Source: SIG454 sp045646365
GTDB lineage: Bacteria; Bacillota; Clostridia; Monoglobales; Monoglobaceae
NCBI GenBank assembly: GCA_045646365.1
Contig: JAZRKP010000054.1
Span: 1 to 51,904 of the forward strand
Direction of reading: 5' to 3'
Length of the DNA stretch: 51,904 nt
Made by a program: the position numbers and the translations under genes. The notes below the pieces were generated by a model that was not told the origin of the DNA, did no database searches, and saw only the letters and a program-made list of their open reading frames with translations. Each line of letters starts with the position of its first letter. The stretch's first letter is position 1. Below, piece after piece: positions 16,836 to 25,959 of this stretch.

Positions 16836-17723
16836 ATGAAGAAAATGCTGTTTGTTTTTAATCCAAGGTCAGGGAAAGCGAAAATGAAAAGTATGCTTTT
16901 TAGCGTGGTTGATAGCTTTGTTAAAGCCGGATGGGATATTCGCGTGCATCCGACACAAAAGGTTAATGACGCTTATGAGCAGATAAAAACCGACGGAAAA
17001 AGATATAAATTAGTTGTATCATCAGGCGGAGACGGGACACTCCGTGAATCCATAAGCGGACTAATGACCGTAAGTCGTGAACACCGTCCCAAGTTCGGGT
17101 ATATTCCGACAGGAACAGTTAATGATTTCGCAGGCGGAATAAAAATTCCAAAGTCAGTTAAAAGGGCAGTCAGCAAGATTATTAACGGAACACCAATGCC
17201 CATTGATATTGGAAAATTTAACGGTAAATATTTTGCATATATCGCCGCTTTTGGTGCGTTCACGGAGGTATCCTATGAAACACCGCAAAATATTAAGAAT
17301 ATATTCGGTAAGGCGGCGTATTTTCTTAATGGAGTCAAAAGCATAGCAAACATAAAATCTTATGATATAAATGTTAAATGGGACGATAAAGAGGTTCGGG
17401 GGGAGTTTATATTAGGTCTTGTAACAAATGTTGACCATGTTGCGGGAATGGCAACAAGATATAACAGAGATACACAGATAAACGACGGACTTTTTGAGGT
17501 TGTCCTTGTGAGAAAACCTAAAAATCCGGCACATCTTTCAATGATTGTTGCGGAAATGGTATCTGCTAAGCTAAGTGACGAGAACTTTGTTCATTTTTCA
17601 GCAAGTAAAATGTCATTTGAATGTGAAGACGAAATTAAGTGGACAGTTGACGGTGAGTTTGGCGGAGAAATAGGAACCGTTGAGATTGAGGTTATAAATA
17701 ACGCCATTGAAATAATGGTTTAG
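16836..17723 (+). CDS. Diacylglycerol/lipid kinase family protein (YegS/DagK type)
   Basis: This 295-residue protein has the DAGK catalytic signature: FNPRSGK at residues 8-14 and SGGDGTLRE at 63-71, with GTVNDFAGG following. The C-terminal domain ends with WTVDGEFGGEIG, typical of YegS/BmrU/DgkB-type kinases. These phosphorylate diacylglycerol or related lipids at the membrane. ATG 16836 is preferred to the in-frame ATG 16806 because AGGTGG lies about ten bases upstream and the family normally begins MKK-x-LFVFNPRSGK. The gene ends 11 bases before hydE. Confidence 0.85.
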   Translation: MKKMLFVFNPRSGKAKMKSMLFSVVDSFVKAGWDIRVHPTQKVNDAYEQIKTDGKRYKLVVSSGGDGTLRESISGLMTVSREHRPKFGYIPTGTVNDFAGGIKIPKSVKRAVSKIINGTPMPIDIGKFNGKYFAYIAAFGAFTEVSYETPQNIKNIFGKAAYFLNGVKSIANIKSYDINVKWDDKEVRGEFILGLVTNVDHVAGMATRYNRDTQINDGLFEVVLVRKPKNPAHLSMIVAEMVSAKLSDENFVHFSASKMSFECEDEIKWTVDGEFGGEIGTVEIEVINNAIEIMV

Positions 17724-17734
17724 GTGGAGGAAAT

Positions 17735-18757
17735 ATGGATATATCTTCAATGACTAAGGCAGAGCTTAAAGAACTTATTCAAAGAAATGAAAATAAGACG
17801 GAAAAACAACTTCTGGACGAAGCTTTTGCTGTCAGAAAAAGATATTATGGTAATAAGGTATATATAAGAGGTCTTATCGAAATTTCAAATTACTGTAAGA
17901 ATGATTGCTTTTATTGCGGAATAAGATGCGGAAACAAGAAGGTCAACCGCTATCGTCTGACGGAAGAAGATATTATGTCCTGTTGCAGACGGGGCTATGA
18001 GTTGGGTTTTCGCACCTTTGTTATGCAAGGCGGTGAAGATGACTACTATACAGACGATGTTATGTGCGGAATTATAAGCAGGATTAAGGAGAATTATCCT
18101 GATTGTGCCGTAACATTATCCCTTGGTGAAAAGTCAAAAGAAACATATAGAAAGTATAAGGAATCAGGGGCAGACAGATATTTACTCCGCCACGAAACAG
18201 CAACAAATGAGCATTATAAAAGACTTCATCCCAGTGAATTATCCTTAGAGAACAGAAAAAAGTGCCTCTATGATTTAAAAGAGCTTGGTTTTCAGGTTGG
18301 GGCAGGTTTTATGGTAGGCTCCCCGTTTCAAACGGCTGAAAATCTGGCAGATGATTTGTTGTTTTTAAAGGACCTCCAACCGCAAATGGTCGGAATAGGT
18401 CCGTTTATTCCTCATTGTGATACACCCTTTAAAGATTTTGAAACAGGTTCGCTTGAATTAACAATAACAATGATTGCCCTGACACGGCTTATTCTCCCGA
18501 AAAGTCTGTTGCCGTCAACAACTGCATTGGGAACAATTTCAAAGCAGGGCAGAGAAAAAGGTTTTATGGCAGGTGCAAATGTTGTCATGCCAAATCTTTC
18601 ACCGCTGGACTTTAGAAAGGACTATTCTCTGTATAATGACAAAGCATATACAGGTGATGAGGCGGCTGAAAGTATAAAAAATATATCCGAAAAAATTAAG
18701 TCGTTAGGTCTTGAAATTGATTTTTCAAGAGGGGATAATGTTGATTTCATTAAATAA
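17735..18757 (+). CDS. hydE: [FeFe]-hydrogenase H-cluster radical SAM maturase HydE
   Basis: This 340-residue radical SAM enzyme has the C-x3-C-x2-C cluster motif at Cys54, Cys58 and Cys61 (NYCKNDCFYCGIR). The text LRHETATNEHYKRLHP and VGIGPFIPHCDTPF is typical of HydE, and separates it from biotin synthase and PylB. HydE acts with HydG and HydF to build the diiron subcluster of [FeFe] hydrogenase. Neither partner is in the window, so the maturase is unlinked. A GGTGGAGG ribosome-binding site precedes the ATG. It converges with the AraC gene, with 7 bases between stops. Confidence 0.88.
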   Translation: MDISSMTKAELKELIQRNENKTEKQLLDEAFAVRKRYYGNKVYIRGLIEISNYCKNDCFYCGIRCGNKKVNRYRLTEEDIMSCCRRGYELGFRTFVMQGGEDDYYTDDVMCGIISRIKENYPDCAVTLSLGEKSKETYRKYKESGADRYLLRHETATNEHYKRLHPSELSLENRKKCLYDLKELGFQVGAGFMVGSPFQTAENLADDLLFLKDLQPQMVGIGPFIPHCDTPFKDFETGSLELTITMIALTRLILPKSLLPSTTALGTISKQGREKGFMAGANVVMPNLSPLDFRKDYSLYNDKAYTGDEAAESIKNISEKIKSLGLEIDFSRGDNVDFIK

Positions 18758-18764
18758 TAGCGTG

Positions 18765-19652
18765 TCAGTCATCAAAACGCAGTTTTGATTTACGGAACTG
18801 AACAGGTGACATTCCGTAAGCCTTGTTGAAGAGGGAGTAGAAACAGCTTATGTTACCAAACCCAGCCTCAAAGCATATGTCTGTGACATGGAGATTTGTG
18901 TTTATAATAAGGTTGACAGCATAGTTAAGACGCAGGTCGTTTATGTATTGCGAAAGGGAAACATCAAGATGTTTTCGCACAGTTCTCGCAAGATGTTCCT
19001 GAGTCTTTCCGCTGATTTTAACCATACGGGGTATCCCTGCAATAAAGTTTTCAGGCTTTTGCATCTTGTCACAGGTTATCTCAAGCCATTGAGGCAGATT
19101 GGCGCGAAATTCGTCTTTTCTGCGCAGAAAATATTTAATGAAAGTGTCAAGGAGAAAACTCCGTATGTTTAATCTCTGCTCAACATAATCGTCACTGTTT
19201 ACAGTATTGAATTTGTCGGCTCTTTTCATAAAGGATTGCACCTCAGCAGGAGTCAGGCGAACAGTTTTAGGAAGAGTTGATGAAGTGAATGCAGAAATAT
19301 CGTCAGCACCGCTGAGATAGGATAAAAGGGATTCGCCGATTTTTTTGCTGAATGTCAGATTGACAAATTCGTATTGTTTTTCGTTGCGGTATATGTATTT
19401 ATGAGTATCCTCAGGGCGAATGAAAACAAGACATCCGGGCTCTAAAATCTGCATATCATTATTGACATAGTGTATAATCTTCCCTGAGAGGGTAAGAAAA
19501 AGTTCGTAATAATCGTGAGTGTGAAGTTCAAAATTCTCATTTTGCCCGTAAACATGACGATAAAGAAAATCCGTGTTTGGATTTAAGTTTATGGCAACCC
19601 TGTAAAACTGGGGTTTCTCAGTAAAATTTTTTTCTATTAAATTTTTATCCAT
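18765..19652 (-). CDS. AraC-family transcriptional regulator with N-terminal cupin
   Basis: This 295-residue regulator has an N-terminal sugar-sensing cupin (HTHDYYELFLTLSGKIIHYV) and a C-terminal two-helix-turn-helix AraC domain ending VTDICFEAGFGNISCFYSLFNKAYGMSPVQFRK. I use the ATG at 19652 because AGAGGTG lies eight bases upstream; an in-frame TTG at 19673 precedes that site. It is transcribed away from the esterase/alpha-mannosidase operon and is the likely regulator of it, sensing a mannose-containing sugar. The sensing role is inference. Confidence 0.87.
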   Translation of the reverse strand: MDKNLIEKNFTEKPQFYRVAINLNPNTDFLYRHVYGQNENFELHTHDYYELFLTLSGKIIHYVNNDMQILEPGCLVFIRPEDTHKYIYRNEKQYEFVNLTFSKKIGESLLSYLSGADDISAFTSSTLPKTVRLTPAEVQSFMKRADKFNTVNSDDYVEQRLNIRSFLLDTFIKYFLRRKDEFRANLPQWLEITCDKMQKPENFIAGIPRMVKISGKTQEHLARTVRKHLDVSLSQYINDLRLNYAVNLIINTNLHVTDICFEAGFGNISCFYSLFNKAYGMSPVQFRKSKLRFDD

Positions 19653-19678
19653 ATAGCATTCACCTCTTAACAAATATC

Positions 19679-19707
19679 ATTATACCATAAAGATTGTGTC
19701 ATTGCAA
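19679..19707 (-). promoter_or_regulatory. Promoter for the AraC regulator at 18.8 kb
   Basis: On the minus strand TTGCAA (19707-19702) and TATAAT (19684-19679) are 17 bases apart, about 27 bases before the ATG. The divergent esterase gene has a TATAAT at 19733-19738 but no good -35 box, consistent with activator dependence. Confidence 0.6.
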
Positions 19708-19769
19708 CATAAGAATTGCATTTCTAATGTGTTATAATTATATCAACAAAATTGAAGGAGTGATATTAT

Positions 19770-20600
19770 ATGGAAATTCCAGCGAATAATCTCGAGCAGG
19801 AATACATATTTAAAGATACCAGACAGAGAGCGTTAAAGCTTAGCTTTTTGCCACCGCTTACAGAAAAGTATGATAAAGCACCGGTTTATTTTTTAATTCC
19901 CGGCGGTGGTTGGCATATGGAAGTCAGAGCGGATATGATTGACTTCTCGAAGGAATCGGTTGAGGAAATGCGTAAGGACGGCTGTGCAGTTGTTGCCATA
20001 GATTACAGAGTTTGTGGCGAGGGCGTTGTTATGCAGGAGATCATAGAGGATTGCTTTGATGCTCTTAAATATATTTCTCATTATGCAGATGTTTTAAAGA
20101 TTGATTCTTCAAAAATTATCACATCAGGGCATTCAGCAGGCGGACATCTCGCTCTTATGCTCGCCTATGCTCCGAAAGAAATGTTTAAGTCTGACTATGA
20201 GTTTGACGATGATTTTGTGATTTGCGGTTGTGTTGCATTCAGTCCACCTGCGGTTTTATACGGATCTGGAGTGCATAGTCTCGGAAATATAAATGAGGTT
20301 TTTGTGGGGTGTTTTACAGAAGAAGAATTGGAAAGAACAAGCCCTATCACCTATGTGAATAAAAATTGTCCTCCAACATTCCTGGCGGCAGGGACAAGCG
20401 ATTATATTGTTTATTCTCTGTCCTCTGAAAAGCTATATGATAAGCTTCTTGAGGCAGGAGTTATGACGGAATTTATTCTTTCCGTCGGTGGCGGACATAT
20501 ATTTGAACAGATAAATAAAAGCGTAACTCCTGATTTGTCAAGAGAGGAAATGCAGTATAAATCAGTTGAGTTTATGAAGAGTACTATTTTGAGAGGATAA
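19770..20600 (+). CDS. Alpha/beta hydrolase, esterase/acetylesterase type
   Basis: This 276-residue serine hydrolase has an oxyanion-type IPGGGWHM segment near residue 44, the nucleophile elbow SGHSAGGHLAL with Ser122, an Asp in AGTSDYIVYS and a His in SVGGGHIFE. This is the BD-FAE/lipase-like family often used to deacetylate plant polysaccharides. No signal peptide is present, so it works in the cytoplasm. It lies four bases before the alpha-mannosidase gene and probably removes acyl groups from imported mannosides. Substrate is inferred from context. Confidence 0.82.
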   Translation: MEIPANNLEQEYIFKDTRQRALKLSFLPPLTEKYDKAPVYFLIPGGGWHMEVRADMIDFSKESVEEMRKDGCAVVAIDYRVCGEGVVMQEIIEDCFDALKYISHYADVLKIDSSKIITSGHSAGGHLALMLAYAPKEMFKSDYEFDDDFVICGCVAFSPPAVLYGSGVHSLGNINEVFVGCFTEEELERTSPITYVNKNCPPTFLAAGTSDYIVYSLSSEKLYDKLLEAGVMTEFILSVGGGHIFEQINKSVTPDLSREEMQYKSVEFMKSTILRG

Positions 20601-20604
20601 GTTA

Positions 20605-23031
20605 ATGAATAAGCGGAAAATACATCTTGTATGTAATGCACACTTAGACCCCGTTTGGCTCTGGCAAAGAACAGAGGGGATGGCGGAAGCGTTGTCCACA
20701 TTCAGAATTGCGGCAGATTTTTGCGAAAGATATGACAATTTTGTATTTAATCATAACGAATCTGTCCTTTATGAATGGGTTTTAGAGAATGAGCCTGAAC
20801 TTTTCGAGCAAATAAAGAAACTTGTTAAGGCAGGCAAATGGCGGATAATGGGCGGTTGGTATCTTCAGCCTGATGTTATTATGCCTTGCGGTGAATCCAT
20901 AATAAGACAAATAAGAACAGGTAACGAATTTTTCAAAAAGCATTTCGGATATGTTCCTGAAACAGCTATAAACTTTGACTCGTTCGGTCATTCAAAAGGT
21001 CTTGTCCAGATAATTAAGAAGTGCGGATATGAGAATTACGCATATCTCCGCCCGAGAGATGTAGAGTGCAGACCGTTTGTGTGGAAAGGCTTTGACGGAA
21101 GCGAAGTTAAGGCGTATAAAATGTATGACTGGTACAACACTCCAAAGGGCAGAGCTTTGGAAAGAATAGAAAATTACCTTAAGGATTTCCCTGAAAGAGA
21201 AATAAATATGGTTACCTGGGGAATCGGTAACCATGGCGGAGGCCCCAGCGAAAAGGACTTGAATGATATAAATAACTTTGCTGCAGCACAAAGCGAAATT
21301 GATTTTGTTCACTCGGACTTTGATACATATTTTAATGAACTTGATAAGAATGAACTCGAAACTGTTGATTCGTCGCTAATGCACTGTATGGTGGGATGCT
21401 ATACATCTATGGTAAGAGTGAAACAAGGTCACAGAAACCTTGAAAACAGACTTAATCTTTGCGAGAAAATGCTTTGCCAGAGCGGTGTTGAATATGATAA
21501 AAAAGATATGTTAAACGCTGAAAAAGCATTGCTTTTCACAGAGTTCCACGATGTTCTTCCCGGTTCTGCAGTTCGTAAAACTGAGGAGGATAGCTTAAGA
21601 CTTATCGGCTACGGGGATGAAATTATTGACAGGTTGATTGCAAAATCATTCTTCAAGCTTTGTCAGGGTCAGCCAAAGGCAAAGGAGGGTGAAATTCCTG
21701 TCCTTATATATAATCCGCACCCATATTCGGTTGAGGCGGATTTTGAGGTTGAGTTCCAGCTTGCAGAACAGAATTTCAAGGATGAAGTAACAGTAGGAAA
21801 AATCCGTGACGAAAACGGAAATATTGTTCCTTGTCAGAACGAAAAAGAAGATTGCACAATGAACTGGGACTGGAGAAAGAAAATTGTTTTCCACGCAGTT
21901 GCAAAGCCTATGGGAATAACAAGATTTGACTGTGAGCTTTATCCAACACCGCAGTATGTAAAAGTTAAACCGTGGAAAGAGGATGAAAACTATATTCTCC
22001 TTGAAAACGAAAATACTGTTGTTAAAATCAATAAGAAAACAGGACTTGTGGATAAATACAGTATAAACGGCGAGGATATGCTTAAAGAAGGCGGAATAAA
22101 GATAAAAGCCTATAAGGATGATGAAGACCCGTGGGGAATGAAGGTTCAAAACTTCAAGGAATATCTTGGAGAATTTAAGCTTTTAAGCGATGAAGAGGCT
22201 AATGAAAAAAGAGGGTATCCCGAAGAAAAGGTTCCTGCAGTTTCAGTTGTCGAAAACGGCGAACTTCGGACAAAAGTTCAGGCAATGTTTAAATATTCCG
22301 ACTCTTTCGCAGTTGTTACATACACATTCTCGAAAAAGTCAAGCTATCTTGATGTAGATGTTAAAATGCTGACATCTGATGTGCACACAATGTTTAAACT
22401 TTGTATTGATACAACAATGCCCGAAGATTCATCTGCTATGGTGCAGGCAATGTTCGGAACGGAAGAGGTATATAAGGAAGAAAATGAGGTTGCTTTCCAG
22501 AAATGGTGCGGATTAAAAAGCGGTGATAAGACTTTTGCGGTTATCAATGGAGGAACTTATGGCGGAAGCTTTGATAAGAATAAAATAAATATCTCGCTTT
22601 TGAGAACAGCGGTCTATTCGGCTCACCCAAATGATGTCGGCAGACAAATAGCACCTCACGACAGGATGCACGAACACCTTGATATGGGAGAAAGAGATTT
22701 CAAATTCAGACTTGCCCCAAGTGCGGAGTTTGTTGATTATGATGCAGAAATCTTTAACCAGAAACCGTTTGTTTTGTCGTTCTTCCCGTCAGGAAACGGT
22801 GAATTCCCCAAAGAGGGAGCAACGGTTGATAATAAAAATATACTGCTTTCCGCTTTCAGAAACACAGAAAAGGGAATGCTTATCCGTCTGTATAACTCAA
22901 AGAGTAATACTGAAAAATGTAAGCTTTCCTATGACGGAGCGGTGCAGATATTTGAGTTTAGTCCGTTTGAGGTTAAAACACTTATAAAAACAGGAAAAGA
23001 ATTTAAAGAAACTAATATGTTAGGAGAATAG
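20605..23031 (+). CDS. GH38 alpha-mannosidase
   Basis: This 808-residue glycoside hydrolase has the GH38 zinc-site motif NAHLDPVWLW (His13, Asp15), the nucleophile context INFDSFGHS with Asp125, and a later zinc histidine region TEFHDVLPGSA. The remaining two-thirds is the beta-rich domain typical of the family. It cleaves alpha-linked mannose from oligosaccharides. No signal peptide is visible, so it acts on imported sugars. GAGAGGA precedes the ATG, and the gene runs directly into a HAD phosphatase gene six bases later. Confidence 0.9.
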   Translation: MNKRKIHLVCNAHLDPVWLWQRTEGMAEALSTFRIAADFCERYDNFVFNHNESVLYEWVLENEPELFEQIKKLVKAGKWRIMGGWYLQPDVIMPCGESIIRQIRTGNEFFKKHFGYVPETAINFDSFGHSKGLVQIIKKCGYENYAYLRPRDVECRPFVWKGFDGSEVKAYKMYDWYNTPKGRALERIENYLKDFPEREINMVTWGIGNHGGGPSEKDLNDINNFAAAQSEIDFVHSDFDTYFNELDKNELETVDSSLMHCMVGCYTSMVRVKQGHRNLENRLNLCEKMLCQSGVEYDKKDMLNAEKALLFTEFHDVLPGSAVRKTEEDSLRLIGYGDEIIDRLIAKSFFKLCQGQPKAKEGEIPVLIYNPHPYSVEADFEVEFQLAEQNFKDEVTVGKIRDENGNIVPCQNEKEDCTMNWDWRKKIVFHAVAKPMGITRFDCELYPTPQYVKVKPWKEDENYILLENENTVVKINKKTGLVDKYSINGEDMLKEGGIKIKAYKDDEDPWGMKVQNFKEYLGEFKLLSDEEANEKRGYPEEKVPAVSVVENGELRTKVQAMFKYSDSFAVVTYTFSKKSSYLDVDVKMLTSDVHTMFKLCIDTTMPEDSSAMVQAMFGTEEVYKEENEVAFQKWCGLKSGDKTFAVINGGTYGGSFDKNKINISLLRTAVYSAHPNDVGRQIAPHDRMHEHLDMGERDFKFRLAPSAEFVDYDAEIFNQKPFVLSFFPSGNGEFPKEGATVDNKNILLSAFRNTEKGMLIRLYNSKSNTEKCKLSYDGAVQIFEFSPFEVKTLIKTGKEFKETNMLGE

Positions 23032-23037
23032 AACTAA

Positions 23038-23694
23038 ATGATAAAACTTTGCGTATTTGATTTGGATGGAACAATAGCAGATACAATAACAACTATTGAC
23101 TATTATGCAAACAACGCTCTTAAGGAATACGGGCTTCCCGTAATCGAAAGGGAAAAATATAAAGTTCTTGTAGGCGACGGAGCGGTAACCTTGGTTGAGA
23201 GAATGTTCAGAGAGGTCGGTTGTCAGGATAAAGAATTGTTTGATAAGGTATATAAAAAGTATGTTGATGACTATGATAAGGATTTTATGTATCTTACAGA
23301 GGTTTATGAGGGCGTTACTGAGCTTATTGATGAACTTAAAAACCGAGGAATAAAAATTGCAGTATTTACCAATAAGCCTGAGTTTACGGCACTCAAGGTT
23401 ATAGATATTCTGCTTGGCGACAGGGTTGATTTATGTCTTGGTAATGCTGACGGACGACCAAAGAAACCGGACCCAACAGGACTCTTTGAAATAATGAAGA
23501 ATTTTGGAGTGTCGGGGGATGAGTGTCTGTATATCGGTGACACATCAACGGATATGAAAACCGGAAACGGCGGAGGATGTCACACAGTCGGCGTTCTCTG
23601 GGGATTCAGAGAAAGAGCTGAACTCGAAGAAAATAATGCAGAGTTCATAATCGAAAAACCTGCAGAAATACTTGATATTATCGAAAAGTTTTAA
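23038..23694 (+). CDS. HAD-family hydrolase, phosphoglycolate phosphatase-like
   Basis: This 218-residue HAD phosphatase has motif I FDLDGTIADT (Asp8, Asp10), motif II in VFTNKPE, motif III Lys in GRPKKPDPTG and motif IV YIGDTSTDM. The cap domain is of the phosphoglycolate phosphatase/beta-phosphoglucomutase type. As the third gene of the mannosidase operon it may act on a sugar phosphate. The start is ATG at 23038 with GGAG upstream. A strong terminator follows. Confidence 0.87.
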   Translation: MIKLCVFDLDGTIADTITTIDYYANNALKEYGLPVIEREKYKVLVGDGAVTLVERMFREVGCQDKELFDKVYKKYVDDYDKDFMYLTEVYEGVTELIDELKNRGIKIAVFTNKPEFTALKVIDILLGDRVDLCLGNADGRPKKPDPTGLFEIMKNFGVSGDECLYIGDTSTDMKTGNGGGCHTVGVLWGFRERAELEENNAEFIIEKPAEILDIIEKF

Positions 23695-23696
23695 AT

Positions 23697-23730
23697 AAAA
23701 ATACCTCCTGCGGTGCAGGAGGTATTTTTG
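23697..23730 (+). terminator. Terminator between the HAD and ECF genes
   Basis: AAATACCTCCTGC pairs with GCAGGAGGTATTT around a GGT loop and is followed by TTTTTG. The A-tract on the other side also allows function on the minus strand, ending the convergent ECF gene. Confidence 0.88.
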
Positions 23731-23731
23731 C

Positions 23732-24238
23732 TTATATAAGCTTTGTCTTTTTTAGTGCTTTGAAAATCGGAACCGCAATGATACAGTCAATAACATGGTG
23801 GAAAATCGTAATTCCAAACACTATTCCCCAAAGGAAAGTCATTCCACCTTTTTCAGCAAGCTGAGCTGTCGGTGTAAATGCATAAACTGCAATAACCTCA
23901 CCAAGTCCGTGTAAAACAGCACAAATAATCAATGTTATGTAAAGATTAACATTCTTCTTAAGGAGTATACATCCAACAACAACGAAAATGATGTGACTGA
24001 ATGCACGGAGTGCAACAACAGGGCCTAGTGAAACAAAAAATGAAGCAGTGCAACCTAAAACTGTAAAAATTGCCATAACAGGATTAATGAGCATCGCAAG
24101 AATTGTAGGAACATGGGATGCAAATGTAACACTAAACGGCTGAGGAAGCGGAAGCTTCGGGAAAAACATCGGGATAATGAATGAAAGTGCCGTAAGAAGT
24201 GCCCCGAATACAAGTGATTTTGTTGAATTCTTCTTCAT
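23732..24238 (-). CDS. ECF transporter S component-like membrane protein
   Basis: This 168-residue protein has five to six hydrophobic segments and the layout of small substrate-binding S components (KSLVFGALLTALSFIIP at the start, HVPTILAMLINPVMAIF in the middle). Such proteins bind a vitamin or precursor and pair with a shared energising module that is not in the window. The niacin/tryptophan-type S components are the nearest in appearance, but the ligand is not certain. ATG 24238 is chosen over TTG 24247 because of ribosome-binding-site spacing. Confidence 0.7.
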   Translation of the reverse strand: MKKNSTKSLVFGALLTALSFIIPMFFPKLPLPQPFSVTFASHVPTILAMLINPVMAIFTVLGCTASFFVSLGPVVALRAFSHIIFVVVGCILLKKNVNLYITLIICAVLHGLGEVIAVYAFTPTAQLAEKGGMTFLWGIVFGITIFHHVIDCIIAVPIFKALKKTKLI

Positions 24239-24273
24239 TGAAAACAAGACCTTTCTATACTGAATTTTGTATC

Positions 24274-24302
24274 ATTTTACAACATTCTGGTTTTTTTGTC
24301 AA
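24274..24302 (-). promoter_or_regulatory. Promoter for the ECF S component gene
   Basis: On the minus strand a perfect TTGACA (24302-24297) is followed after 17 bases by TAAAAT (24279-24274). Confidence 0.75.
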
Positions 24303-24341
24303 GTTTTTAGCAGAACTTTGTAGATAATAACAAATTTGTTG

Positions 24342-24370
24342 TTGCAATTTCGCAAAGAGTGTGGTAAAAT
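24342..24370 (+). promoter_or_regulatory. Promoter for putP
   Basis: TTGCAA (24342-24347) and TAAAAT (24365-24370) with 17-base spacing lie about 40 bases before the putP start. Confidence 0.6.
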
Positions 24371-24409
24371 ATAGATAATTATTTTATATTTTGAAAAGAG
24401 GTAGAGAAA

Positions 24410-25897
24410 ATGGGAGAAATTTTAGCATTTGTCCTCTATTTCGTAGCTATGCTTGGAATTGGTATTTTCTTTTTTATCAAATCCAAGGGTAACGGCGAAA
24501 AGGAATATTTTTTAGGCGGACGCCAGATGGGTCCGTGGGTTACGGCGATGAGCGCTCAGGCATCTGATATGAGTGCGTGGCTTTTAATGGGCCTTCCAGG
24601 TTCAATCCTTGCATTTGGACTTGGTCAGGCTTGGATTGGTATAGGTCTTGCGTTGGGAACTGCTCTCAACTGGATTTTTATCGCAAAGAGACTCAGAAAG
24701 TTCTCAAAAGCATCAGGGGATGCAATAACGCTTCCTCAGTATCTTTCAAACAGATTTGCAACTGCAAATCCTGCTCTTAAGATTATCTGTGCTGTTGTGT
24801 TTATGGTCAGCTTTACGCTTTATGTTGCTTCTGCATTTTCTGCAGGTGCAAAGGTGTTCGCTGATTTGTTCCCTGCACTTGGCACGCAGAATGCAATGAT
24901 AATTTTTGCAGTTATTATCCTTGTTTATACATTTTTGGGCGGTTATAAAGCGGTTTGCTGGACAGACTTTTTCCAGGGCCTTTTAATGCTCGTTGCACTT
25001 TTGGTTGTTCCGATTGTTGTTGTTACAACACAGAATATGGATACTAATGCACTTGGGACTATAGTTACAGAAAGTGGTGAATACCCATTCACAACAAATC
25101 TCTTCTCTGCTACATGGCAGGAGATAGTTACAGGTCTTGGCTGGGGACTCGGTTATTTCGGTATGCCTCATATCCTTGTACGCTTTATGAGTATTGAAAA
25201 ACCAAGTATGGTTAAAAAGAGTGCAACAGTTGCAATTATCTGGGTGGTTATAACCCTTCTTGCTGCAATTTTGATTGCATATTTCGGAAGAATGGTTGTT
25301 GGTGCTGAACTTTTAGGCAAGGGTGCTCAGGAGCTTATATTCGTAACTCTTGCAAGAAGACTCTTCCCGGGCTTTATCGCAGGTATCCTGCTTGCAGCAA
25401 TTATTGCAGCTTCTATGTCAACGGCTGACTCTCAGCTTCTGGTTGCTTCTTCATCATTTACAAGTGATATCTATAAACCGATAATGAGAAAAGATGCATC
25501 GGAAAAAGAACTCTTGTGGGTTGGAAGAATAGTAGTTGTTATAGTTTCAATCGTTGCATACTTTATTGCAAGCAGTAAGGGTGAAGGTGCTCAGGCAGTT
25601 ATGAGTATGGTTTCTAATGCGTGGGCATTGTTCGGCGGTGCGTTTGGACCGGTTGTAATTCTTTCACTTTTCTGGAAACGCCTTACATATATCGGCGCAG
25701 TATCAGGTATCGTTGTAGGTGCTGTTGTTGATATTGCGTGGCTCTTATATATGGGACATACAGGTATATATGAACTCGTTCCGGCATTTATAGTTGGCTT
25801 AATCGTTTGCGTTATAGTTTCACTTATTGATAAGAAACCATCAGAAGAAATTATTGCAATTTTTGAAAACGGAACAGATAACAGTATAGACGACTAA
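24410..25897 (+). CDS. putP: Sodium/proline symporter PutP
   Basis: This 495-residue sodium:solute symporter has about 13 membrane helices. Recognisable parts are YFLGGRQMGPWVTAMSAQASDMSAWLLMGLPG early on, the helix around YTFLGGYKAVCWTDFFQG, and AAIIAASMSTADSQLLVASSSF in the sodium-site region. The early WVTAMSAQASDMSAW motif is characteristic of PutP. It imports proline with sodium. It is a monocistronic unit with its own promoter and a strong hairpin after it. Confidence 0.92.
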   Translation: MGEILAFVLYFVAMLGIGIFFFIKSKGNGEKEYFLGGRQMGPWVTAMSAQASDMSAWLLMGLPGSILAFGLGQAWIGIGLALGTALNWIFIAKRLRKFSKASGDAITLPQYLSNRFATANPALKIICAVVFMVSFTLYVASAFSAGAKVFADLFPALGTQNAMIIFAVIILVYTFLGGYKAVCWTDFFQGLLMLVALLVVPIVVVTTQNMDTNALGTIVTESGEYPFTTNLFSATWQEIVTGLGWGLGYFGMPHILVRFMSIEKPSMVKKSATVAIIWVVITLLAAILIAYFGRMVVGAELLGKGAQELIFVTLARRLFPGFIAGILLAAIIAASMSTADSQLLVASSSFTSDIYKPIMRKDASEKELLWVGRIVVVIVSIVAYFIASSKGEGAQAVMSMVSNAWALFGGAFGPVVILSLFWKRLTYIGAVSGIVVGAVVDIAWLLYMGHTGIYELVPAFIVGLIVCVIVSLIDKKPSEEIIAIFENGTDNSIDD

Positions 25898-25906
25898 TAA
25901 TCAGAT

Positions 25907-25934
25907 GCAAGCTACGGCTTTTGCCGTAGCTTGC
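25907..25934 (+). terminator. Strong hairpin after putP
   Basis: GCAAGCTACGGC and GCCGTAGCTTGC form a perfect 12-bp stem with a TTTT loop. No T-tract follows, so it may stabilise the mRNA 3' end or only partly terminate transcription into the phosphatase gene. Confidence 0.6.
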
Positions 25935-25959
25935 TGAATATTTAATGAGGAGAGATATT

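Noticed and set aside
17735..18757. Biotin synthase identity for the radical SAM gene
   Set aside because: The motifs after the cluster (RHETATNEHYKRLHP, PFIPHCDTPF) are those of HydE, and no biotin genes are near.
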